Below, piece after piece: positions 31,834-39,848 of a stretch of 64,000 nt of DNA. The stretch spans positions 2,525,501 through 2,589,500 of the forward strand of contig NC_015958.1 in assembly GCF_000147695.2 (NCBI RefSeq), in the 5' to 3' direction. A program made the translations under genes and the position numbers. The DNA is from Thermoanaerobacter wiegelii Rt8.B1 (GTDB lineage Bacteria; Bacillota; Thermoanaerobacteria; Thermoanaerobacterales; Thermoanaerobacteraceae). The notes under the pieces are model-generated. The model did no database searches, was not told where the DNA came from, and worked only from the letters and a program-made list of their open reading frames with translations. The number at the start of each line of letters is the position of its first letter. Positions within the stretch are counted from its first letter, which is position 1.

Positions 31834-31875
31834 AATAAAAAACACCTCCATGATATTTAGAGGCTATGTTCGCTG

Positions 31876-31903
31876 AAAAAAATACCGCGAAATGCGGTAT
31901 TTT
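31876..31903 (-). terminator. TPP riboswitch terminator
   Basis: AAAAATACCGC-GAAAT-GCGGTATTTTT, with a U-run continuing on the minus strand. It lies between the aptamer and the thiT start. Confidence 0.85.
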
Positions 31904-31904
31904 T

Positions 31905-31995
31905 GAGCCGCATTCCCTACGGAGGCATTACCCTCATCAGGTTCCAAGGGTTTGGCATCAATGCCATCTCAGCCATTAAGGCTCCCCCAGCGGAC
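31905..31995 (-). promoter_or_regulatory. TPP riboswitch (THI element)
   Basis: The minus strand carries CTGGGGGAGCC, GGCTGAGATGG, ACCCTTGGAACCTGATGAGG and CCGTAGGGAATGCGG in the canonical order of the TPP aptamer. It should terminate thiT transcription when TPP is high. Confidence 0.96.
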
Positions 31996-32120
31996 ATAAC
32001 CACCTATTTTGTTTTCACCTTTAATTTATCATTTTCTGTAGTCTGTGTCAAGAATAATTATCAAATGCGGATGTCCAAGCTTTGTAGGTTGCTGACGTTT
32101 TGCACACACATCAAATGGTA

Positions 32121-34004
32121 TTAACTTGCCATCTCTTCCTCTTTTTCAAACTGACTGTTATAGAGACTTGCATAAAAACCACCTTTGGCAAGAAGCTCTT
32201 CGTGGGTACCTTGCTCTATAATATCTCCATGGTTCATAACAAGTATCAAGTCAGCATCCCTTATCGTAGAAAGCCTATGAGCGATTATAAAGCTTGTGCG
32301 TCCTTTCATAAGGTAATCCATCGCTTTTTGTATTTGTATTTCTGTAAGGGTATCTACAGAGCTTGTAGCCTCATCGAGTATGAGAATTTTGGGATCTTTC
32401 AAAATAGCTCTAGCTATAGTTAGTAACTGCTTTTGCCCTTGAGAAATATTTGTGGTCTCTTCATTTAATACCATGTTATAGCCCCCTGGCAATGTCCTTA
32501 CAAAACTGTCAACATGAGCTGCCTTAGCAGCTTTTATAACTTCCTCATCAGTAGCATCGAGACGGCCATATCTTATATTGTCCATAATAGTACCATTGTA
32601 AAGCCAAGTATCCTGAAGCACCATGCCAAAAAGTGAACGCAAATCTTCTCTCGTAAAATCTCTTATATCATGGCCGTCAATCAAAATAGCTCCTTCATTC
32701 ACATCGTAAAAGCGCATTAAAAGTTTCACTATAGTAGTCTTTCCTGCACCAGTAGGACCGACAATTGCAACTTTTTGTCCTGCCTTAATAGAAGCAGAAA
32801 AGTTATTTATCACCATTTTATCAGGTCTATATCCAAAACGAACATTTCTAAACTCCACATTCCCTTTTATATCTTCAATTTTTACAGGCTGTGGATTATC
32901 TGGAACTTCTTCTTCTTCCTCCAAAAACTCAAATACTCTTTCTGCACAAGCAGCAGTTTGTTGCAGTATATTGGAAATATTTGCAATCTGAGCAATAGGC
33001 TGTGTAAAAGATCGGATATACTGTATAAACGCCTGAATATCTCCTACTTCTATTGCATTTTTTATAACCAACCAACTGCCCAAAACTGTAACCGCCACAT
33101 AACCCAAGTTTCCTATTACATTCATAAGTGGCATCATAATGCCTGTCAAAAACTGTGACTTCCAAGCTGCTCCGTACAAAGTGTTATTTAATACATCAAA
33201 CTTTTCAATGCTCTTTTTCTCTCCATTAAAAGCCTTTACTATATTATGGCCTCCATATACTTCCTCCACATGACCATTTACATGCCCTAAATAATCCTGC
33301 TGCTCTCTAAAATACATTTGTGAATGTTTGACAATAAAGGCAATTACCAAAGAAGACAAAGGAATTATCAAAAGCGCCACTAAAGTCATAAGCCAGTTTA
33401 TGGTAAACATCATAATCAAAACGCCTACTACTGTCGTCACAGAAGTGATTATCTGAGTCAAGCTTTGATTGAGAGTCTGAGTAATTGTATCCACGTCATT
33501 TGTAATACGTGATAATATTTCCCCTTGATTTGTGCTTTCAAAATATTTCAAAGGCAGGCGGTTAATTTTTTCAGAAATTTCTTTTCTAAATCTATAGGTA
33601 ACTTTCATCGCAACCCCAGACATTATCCATCCTTGCAGGTATCCGAATAAAGCACTTAAACCATATAAGCCTATGAGAATTAGAATTATCTTTCCTACAT
33701 ATTCAAAGTCTATGCCACTGCCTTGCCCTGTTATTTTATTCATTACACCTTCAAAAATTTTGGTTATGGCTTTACTAAGTATTTTAGGACCCGCAATGGA
33801 GAAGGAAGCACTGAGCGCTGCTAATATAAATACACTTATTATAGAAATTTTATAAGCTGATAAATATTTTATCAACTTTTTCATTGTGCCTTTAAAATCT
33901 CGCGCTTTTTCTCCACCGCGAACCATGCCATGGGGACCGCCTCCCATTCCTGGCCCGCGAAGTCTGGGCATCTGTTTGGGGTCTATTCTTCTATTTTCAC
34001 TCAT
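32121..34004 (-). CDS. ABC multidrug-type half-transporter (second gene of the pair)
   Basis: A 627-residue fused exporter: six membrane helices (residues about 45-330), then an ATPase domain with Walker A GPTGAGKTT, signature NISQGQKQLL, Walker B ILILDEATSSVD and H-loop IIAHRLS. The N-terminus carries an unusual Gly/Pro-rich stretch (RLRGPGMGGGPHGMVRGG), common in this clostridial subfamily. It overlaps the preceding ABC gene as ATGA and should form a heterodimer with it (LmrCD/YheHI type). That partner is frameshifted, so function is uncertain. Confidence 0.93.
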   Translation of the reverse strand: MSENRRIDPKQMPRLRGPGMGGGPHGMVRGGEKARDFKGTMKKLIKYLSAYKISIISVFILAALSASFSIAGPKILSKAITKIFEGVMNKITGQGSGIDFEYVGKIILILIGLYGLSALFGYLQGWIMSGVAMKVTYRFRKEISEKINRLPLKYFESTNQGEILSRITNDVDTITQTLNQSLTQIITSVTTVVGVLIMMFTINWLMTLVALLIIPLSSLVIAFIVKHSQMYFREQQDYLGHVNGHVEEVYGGHNIVKAFNGEKKSIEKFDVLNNTLYGAAWKSQFLTGIMMPLMNVIGNLGYVAVTVLGSWLVIKNAIEVGDIQAFIQYIRSFTQPIAQIANISNILQQTAACAERVFEFLEEEEEVPDNPQPVKIEDIKGNVEFRNVRFGYRPDKMVINNFSASIKAGQKVAIVGPTGAGKTTIVKLLMRFYDVNEGAILIDGHDIRDFTREDLRSLFGMVLQDTWLYNGTIMDNIRYGRLDATDEEVIKAAKAAHVDSFVRTLPGGYNMVLNEETTNISQGQKQLLTIARAILKDPKILILDEATSSVDTLTEIQIQKAMDYLMKGRTSFIIAHRLSTIRDADLILVMNHGDIIEQGTHEELLAKGGFYASLYNSQFEKEEEMAS

Positions 34005-36227
34005 GCCAATTCCTCCTCCGACAGCTGTGATAAAGCTATTTCTCTGTAAGTTTGACAGTTTTTAAGTAGTTCTTTGTGTTTTCCTATGCCCACAATTTTA
34101 CCTTCTTCAAGCACTATTATTTGGTCTGCATGTAAAAGAGTTGACACCCTTTGTGACACCATTATAACAGTGCTTGATTTTAGCCTTTCTCTTAAGGCTT
34201 TCCTTAAAGCTGACTCTGTTTTGAAGTCAAGAGCTGAAAAACTTTCATCAAAAATGTATATTTCAGGCTTTTTAACAAGAGCACGAGCAATGGAAAGCCT
34301 CTGCTTTTGCCCTCCTGAAACGTTTGTTCCTCCTTGTGCAATCTCTGAATCAAATTTTTTGGTCTTTTCATTTATAAATTCCATTGCTTGTGCAATTTCT
34401 GCTGCTTCTCTTACTTCTTCATCAGTAGCCTGGGCATTTCCATATTTTAAATTTGATTTAATTGTACCACTGAAAAGCCAACTTTTTTTGGGGTACATAT
34501 CCTATTCTGCTGCGTAAATCTTCCTGCCTTACCTCTCTTACATCTACACCATCAACCAAAACCTGTCCTTCTGTCACATCGTAAAATCTCAAGATCAAAT
34601 TCACTAAGGTACTCTTTCCAGAACCTGTCCTTCCTATTATGCCTACTGTCTGCCCTGGCAAAATCTTGAAGTTTATATCCTTTAAAGCGTATTCTTCAGC
34701 ACCCGGATATTTAAAAGATACATTCCTAAATTCTACAGTTCCAGCCATATTTTCATTAAATTGTTTTGGATTTTCTGGGTCTTTTATAGAAGGCTCTGTA
34801 GCCAAAACTTCAGCAATACGCTCTGCCGATACTGATGCTCTTGGTATCATTATAAACAGCATTGAGAACATCAAAAATGCAAAGATAATCTGTATAGCGT
34901 ATTGCATAAATGCCATCATGTCTCCAACTTGCATGCTGGAATTTTGGATTTGGTGAGCTCCTACCCATACTATCAAAAGAGTAATTCCATTCATCACAAG
35001 CATCATAGATGGAAATATAAATGCCATAGCACGATTTACAAAAAGCCCTACTTTTGTAATATCTTGATTAGCTTTGTCAAAGCGCTCTTCTTCAAATTTT
35101 TGATTATTAAAAGCTCTTACCACCATTATTCCTGACAAATTTTCGCGAGTAACTAAGTTTAATCTATCAATCAATTTTTGCATTAGCATAAACTTGGGCA
35201 TCGCAATGGAGTACAATACTGATATTATACCTAAAAGTACTATTACTGCTAAAGCTATAATCCAAGACATTGAAACACTTTTGCTAAGTGCTCTAAATAC
35301 ACCACCTATACCCATTATAGGCGCATAAAACACCATTCTTATCATAATTACAAGAAGCATTTGTATTTGTGTAATATCATTTGTAGTTCTTGTTATCAAA
35401 GAAGCCGTAGAAAATTTGTCAAATTCAGCATTAGAGAAGCTCTCTACTCTTGCAAATAAATCTTTTCTCAAATCTCTCGCTACTCCAGCTGCCACTTTTG
35501 ATGCAAAAAATGCTACCATAATAGTGCTTAATGCACTCAGTCCAGTTATCAATAGCATTATAAGGCCAGTATGAAGAATGTAATCAGTTTGAATTTTGTC
35601 TGTATTTATGCCAATTGCCTTGTATTCTTCTTTTACAGCCATTGTTGCAGCTTGTATAACCATATTGTCACCTAAAGAAGCAAACTTTTTGTTCATTTCA
35701 TCTCTTATTTGAATAAGTTGCTCTTCTGGCAGTTGAGACATCATAGCAAAGAGGTCTACATTTGCCGGTATTTTCTTTCCATTAAATTCTATACTTCCGT
35801 TTTTTGCACTGGCTTTAGCTTTTTCCACACCTGTAACAGCTAAAAAGGCTTTCCCCATAGGTAAATTTATTTTGTCAATTTCTGATTTATCTACGCTTTT
35901 AAGGACATATACAGGCTCTTTTGAAAGAATAGGATATTTTTTTACATATTTATCATAATCAGGACTGGATTTGTCTACTAATGTATAATCTTTTAAAATC
36001 TCTTCCTTTTCTTTAGGTGTAACAAATAGCAAAAGTTTATCCATTTCGCTTTTCCTTATAGCCTCAGGCACTGCATTTACTATGCCACCTTGCTGTATTC
36101 CATTGTTAACTATCTTGGACATATAGTCAGGCAATGACAAATCACTCATTGCTTGAACAAATATAAAGAACACTGCTAAAAAAATCAACAGAATATAGGG
36201 TTTTAAATATTTCGCCAGTTTTACCAT
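34001..36227 (-). pseudogene. ABC multidrug-type half-transporter, one-base frameshift
   Basis: The first frame (36227-34458) has an N-terminal helix, a large extracytoplasmic insertion of ~150 residues, further helices, and an ATPase domain with Walker A GRTGSGKST. It then reads GYVPQKKLAFQWYN and stops. The second frame (34498-34001) resumes with KSWLFSGTIKSNLKYG, signature NVSGGQKQRLS and Walker B IYIFDESFSALD. The A7 run at 34483-34489 has one base too many; six would give GYVPQKSWLFSG. Repaired length is about 741 residues. The break lies at the Q-loop, so a truncated protein would lack ATP hydrolysis. Confidence 0.85.
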
Positions 36228-36337
36228 ACCAACACCTTCTCCTCCTAAAAATTTGCCTCGATTTCTTTTGTGAGAACTACTTCTTTTTAAATTTCTACTT
36301 CCTCAACTTATTTACTTAATTTTGTTATACTTCCTCA

Positions 36338-36782
36338 CTATAAATCATGTTGTTTTTCCAATATTTTTTTCAGTACTTCTAATCCTTCAATTATTTTATT
36401 AAGGTCTTGTGGGCTTGCTCTACTTATTAATTTTTCAAACTTCTCTTCAGCTTCTTTGAAATGTTTTTGAAAAGTATCTTTGAACTTAGGAGTCACACTG
36501 ACATAAACAACTCTTCTATCTTCAGTGCTTCTCGTCCTCTCTACCAAGCCTTGCTTTTTCTAACCTGTCAATAATGCCAGAAACAGTGCTATTGGAAAGC
36601 CCTAATCTCTGACTTAAGTCACTTACTTTCATTTCACCATAACGGGCTAAAATGCCCATAAGCATTCCTTGTGGTCCTGTAATGTCAAAATCTTTGCACT
36701 CGTATTTCATAGAATGCTTTATAATATTCATTATTTGTTTTAAAAGCTTAAGTATTTTCAATCCACTGTTTATCTCTTCCAT
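36338..36782 (-). pseudogene. MarR-family regulator, one-base frameshift
   Basis: The first frame gives the dimerisation helix and winged helix (DITGPQGMLMGILARYGEMK, LSQRLGLSNSTVSGIIDRLE), then goes out of frame after KARL. The second frame resumes with VERTRSTEDRRVVYVSVT, the normal wing and C-terminal helix. One extra G at 36544-36545 explains it; the repaired product would be about 147 residues. It lies upstream of the two ABC exporter genes and was probably their repressor. The start is the ATG at 36782 or a GTG just before it. Confidence 0.85.
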
Positions 36783-36806
36783 TTTCACCACCGCATTTTA
36801 AATTAT

Positions 36807-36881
36807 TTCGCATGCGAATATTTTGTATTCAAATATTTCTGATACAAAATATATTGTACTCTTCTCATAATAGTATGTCAA
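36807..36881 (-). promoter_or_regulatory. Promoter and operators of the MarR-ABC operon
   Basis: On the minus strand TTGACA (36881-36876) and TACAAT (36858-36853) are 17 bases apart. Just downstream lie ATATTTTGTAT (36818-36828) with ATACAAAATAT (36842-36852), and the perfect palindrome TTCGCATGCGAA (36807-36818). These are the likely autoregulatory MarR sites. Confidence 0.7.
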
Positions 36882-36915
36882 GATTTCTTAAAGCTTTTCA
36901 AAAAAATAAAATAAA

Positions 36916-36945
36916 AAAACCGCTAATAAAATTAAAAGCGGTTTT
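36916..36945 (-). terminator. Terminator after polX copy 2
   Basis: AAAACCGCT and AGCGGTTTT form a stem overlapping the stop codon, followed by a U-rich tail on the minus strand. Confidence 0.75.
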
Positions 36946-38656
36946 ACATATTAGAAAAAATCTTTAACACTGCCTCCAGTTCATAAGTATTTACAACATC
37001 TTTTGCTTCAAGCCACCCCTTTCTTGCAATACCAATGCCATACTTTACATCTTCCAACCCTTCTACACTGTGGGCATCCGGACATATGGCAAATTTTACA
37101 CCTTTATCTTTTGCATATTTTATATATCTCCAGTCAAGGTCTAATCTATAGGGGCTGGCATTTATCTCAATTATTTTGCCGTATTCTTTTGCCGCGTCAA
37201 TTACTTGATAGACGTCAATTTCATAGCTGTCTCTTGCCAGTAAAAGCCTTCCAGTCAAATGGCCTATTATTTTTGTGTATTTATTTTTAATGGCGTTTAT
37301 CACTCTTTTTGTCATCTCTTCTTTAGTCATTCTAAAATGAGAATGTATAGAAGCTATAACCAAATCGAATCTTTTTAAAATTTCTTCGTCGTAGTCCAAT
37401 GACCCATCCAGCAAAATATCCGATTCAATACCTTTTAATATGACTATATCATCGTATTTTTTGTTTAACTCTTCTATTTCTTCCCACTGTTTCAATAGCA
37501 TTTCCTCTGCCAATCCACCGGCATAAAAAGCAGATTTACTGTGGTCAGTAATCGCTATGTATTTATATCCTAGCTTTCTCGCTCTCTCTACCATATCAAC
37601 AAGAGAATTTCTACCGTCGCTATAAGTAGTGTGTACATGAAATACGCCTTTTAAATCTTTTTCTTCTATCAAGGCAGGTATTTCTCCTCTTTCTGCCGCC
37701 TCAATTTCTCCCATGTTCTCTCTAAGCTCTGGAGGAATATAAGACAAATTAAGTTTATTAAAAATTTCCTCTTCAGAGCTGCATTTAATAAGGACATCCC
37801 TTTTAAAAAGCCCGTATTCGTTCATTTTTATGCCCATCTCTTTTGCTCTATGCCTCATAGCTGTGTTGTGCTCTTTACTTCCTGTAAAATGGTGAAGAGC
37901 ATAAGGGAATTCCTCATCTTTTACTACTCTTAAATCTGCATTTATTCCTGAGTTTAGTGTTACGCTTGTCTTTGTATCCCCTTTTGCTATCACATCCCGT
38001 ACCTCTTCATAGGAAGCAAACAAGTCCATAAGTTTTTCGGGATTATCAGAAGTAGCCAGTATGTCAATGTCTTTTACGATTTCCTTTTTGCGCCTTAGAC
38101 TTCCCGCAATCTCACATCTTATAGTAAGCCCTGTCCCTTCCAAATACTCTTTAAGCTTGACTGCTTCTTGATAGGCTTCAAAATATAGGTGCTGTCCTGT
38201 AAACTGCTTTATAAACTGTATTCCTTCAAAAATCTTCTTCTGTGTTTTTTCACCAAAACCAGGAAGGTCCACAAGCCTATTTTCAACACAGGCGTATTCT
38301 AATTCGCCAATTGTCGTAATCCCCAGTTTTTCATGCAATGTCTTTATCTTTTTAGGCCCTAATCCCGGGATTTTTAACATCTCTATGAGGCCCGGAGGCA
38401 CTGATTCCTTTAATTTTTCGCAATACTCAAGCCTTCCTGTTGTTATAAGCTCTGTCAGCTTTTTATTTAACGCTTCTCCTATGCCTTTTACATCTTTTAA
38501 CCTATCTTCTTTCACAAGGGTCTCTATATCTTCATCAAGAACTTCTATAGTGCGAGCCGCATTGTAATAAGCCCTTGCCTTAAAGGGATTTTCTCCTTTC
38601 AACTCGAGTAAAAGCCCAATCTCATTCAATATATCCACAACAGTTTTTTTATCCAT
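36944..38656 (-). CDS. polX: DNA polymerase X family, PolX (copy 2)
   Basis: A 570-residue paralogue of the protein at 22921-24639, with long identical stretches and the same domain order. HhH blocks are VKGIGEALNKK and IPGLGPKKIK. The catalytic site GSLRRKKEIVKDIDIL and NADLRVV is intact, and so is the PHP domain (HVHTTYSDG, HSHFRM, CPDAHS). Both copies therefore look active. Differences are spread along the length, which argues for an old duplication and not a recent one or an assembly artefact. It stands alone with its own terminator. Confidence 0.95.
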   Translation of the reverse strand: MDKKTVVDILNEIGLLLELKGENPFKARAYYNAARTIEVLDEDIETLVKEDRLKDVKGIGEALNKKLTELITTGRLEYCEKLKESVPPGLIEMLKIPGLGPKKIKTLHEKLGITTIGELEYACVENRLVDLPGFGEKTQKKIFEGIQFIKQFTGQHLYFEAYQEAVKLKEYLEGTGLTIRCEIAGSLRRKKEIVKDIDILATSDNPEKLMDLFASYEEVRDVIAKGDTKTSVTLNSGINADLRVVKDEEFPYALHHFTGSKEHNTAMRHRAKEMGIKMNEYGLFKRDVLIKCSSEEEIFNKLNLSYIPPELRENMGEIEAAERGEIPALIEEKDLKGVFHVHTTYSDGRNSLVDMVERARKLGYKYIAITDHSKSAFYAGGLAEEMLLKQWEEIEELNKKYDDIVILKGIESDILLDGSLDYDEEILKRFDLVIASIHSHFRMTKEEMTKRVINAIKNKYTKIIGHLTGRLLLARDSYEIDVYQVIDAAKEYGKIIEINASPYRLDLDWRYIKYAKDKGVKFAICPDAHSVEGLEDVKYGIGIARKGWLEAKDVVNTYELEAVLKIFSNM

Positions 38657-38673
38657 AATTCACCACTTCTTTT

Positions 38674-39086
38674 TTAATTATTATCCAATTCTCTTTTTAT
38701 CACATTAATTTTATCAGAATCTTTAAGCATTTTTCTCCCTTCTCTCTTGTCTGTATTTATATATATAAGGACTGTTTCTCTAAAATCTTCCGCTTCCATA
38801 GATACTTCAAGCATATAATTTATATAAAAATTCTGGTCATTGACTATAATTTTTTCCCTCTCAAAGCTTCCCATGCAACAGTAGCATTCGCTATATTCAA
38901 AACAACAAGGTCAACATCCCTTTTAAGCAAATCTTCTAATTCATTCCACAAATTATAGACAAACTTTTCATCGTATCCTTTAAGGTAAACTGCTATGTCA
39001 ATGTCAGATTCTTTTGTAGCCTTACAGGCACAATTGACAAAATTACTACCAATTGTACCATTGTAGATAGTTAAATCTTTACCCCC
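38674..39086 (-). pseudogene. MntA-like nucleotidyltransferase relic
   Basis: A frame open from 39086 reads GTIGSNFVNCACKATKESDI then DIAVYLKGYDEK, the GS…SDIDIAV core of MNT-type minimal nucleotidyltransferases. It has no start codon. After VAWEALRG it loses frame; adding one A to the A6 run at 38850-38855 restores KKIIVNDQNFYINYMLEV and the C-terminus to 38674. MNT proteins usually pair with a HEPN toxin, and none is present here. The gene follows ogt directly and is probably dead. Confidence 0.6.
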
Positions 39087-39538
39087 TCAAAACTCAATAA
39101 AAACCTTTTTATCTCAATCCCCCCTCCAAAGCCTGTCAAATTGCCATCCTTTCCTATAACTCTGTGACAAGGAATTATAATAGGAATAGGATTTTTATTA
39201 AGAGCCTGCCCTACCGCTCTTGCTGCCTTTGGCTTGCCAATCAATTTAGCAATTTCTCCATATGTTTTAACTTTCCCATAGGGAATTTTTGAAATTTCAC
39301 ACCACACGGCTTTTTGAAAATCTGTACCTTGCAAATCCAACCGCACATCAAAATTTTTTAATTTCTTTTGAAAATATAGGTTAAGTTGACGTATACACTC
39401 TTCAATATAAAAATCGCTGCCTTCTTTAAAGCCTTCTAATGAAGATTTCTCATTTTCAAAGTCAATACGACATATGCCTTTACCCGAAGAAAATATTGTA
39501 AGCATGCCAATAGGCGATAAGAATTTTTTATACAGCAC
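39071..39538 (-). CDS. ogt: Methylated-DNA-[protein]-cysteine S-methyltransferase
   Basis: A 155-residue suicide DNA-repair protein that removes the methyl group from O6-methylguanine. The active-site PIIIPCHRVIG with the acceptor Cys is intact, with the upstream FQKAVWCEISKIPYGKVKTYGEIA helix-turn-helix. The start is GTG at 39538 with GGAGATGAG upstream. It may form a short leftward transcript with the MNT relic, with which it overlaps. Confidence 0.95.
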   Translation of the reverse strand: MLYKKFLSPIGMLTIFSSGKGICRIDFENEKSSLEGFKEGSDFYIEECIRQLNLYFQKKLKNFDVRLDLQGTDFQKAVWCEISKIPYGKVKTYGEIAKLIGKPKAARAVGQALNKNPIPIIIPCHRVIGKDGNLTGFGGGIEIKRFLLSFEGVKI

Positions 39539-39651
39539 CTTCTCATCTCCTTAAAAATTTAAAAACTGGTAATTTGATTATATCACAATATAATCTGCAA
39601 AAACATAATGTAAAATTTTTTGAGTAATCGTTTCATATCGATTTATCACTA

Positions 39652-39714
39652 TTGACATCATTTTAAACCTGTTTTATTATAAAAGTGTAAAGAGATTGTT
39701 AAATGAATAACAAT
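39652..39714 (+). promoter_or_regulatory. adhE promoter and Rex-type operator
   Basis: TTGACA (39652-39657) and TATTAT (39675-39680) are 17 bases apart. The palindrome ATTGTTA-AATGAA-TAACAAT at 39695-39714 lies just after the expected start point. It matches the redox-sensing repressor (Rex/RSP) consensus ATTGTTA-N6-TAACAAT as I recall it for Thermoanaerobacter. It should repress adhE when NADH is low. Confidence 0.85.
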
Positions 39715-39799
39715 TAAAATATAGAACAAACTATTGTTAACTTCTAATTTTTATAGAAAAATACTTAAATTTTTCGAAGCACACTTTGACAATCTCTTT
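39689..39799 (+). promoter_or_regulatory. Fold-back structure in the adhE 5' UTR
   Basis: AAAGAGATTGT (39689-39699) at the very start of the expected transcript is perfectly complementary to ACAATCTCTTT (39789-39799), about 90 bases on. The left arm overlaps the Rex site. Possible roles are 5' end stabilisation or attenuation. Confidence 0.45.
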
Positions 39800-39848
39800 A
39801 TTTAAATAAAATATTTTGTTAAATTATTATCAATATGGAGGTGTTCTT

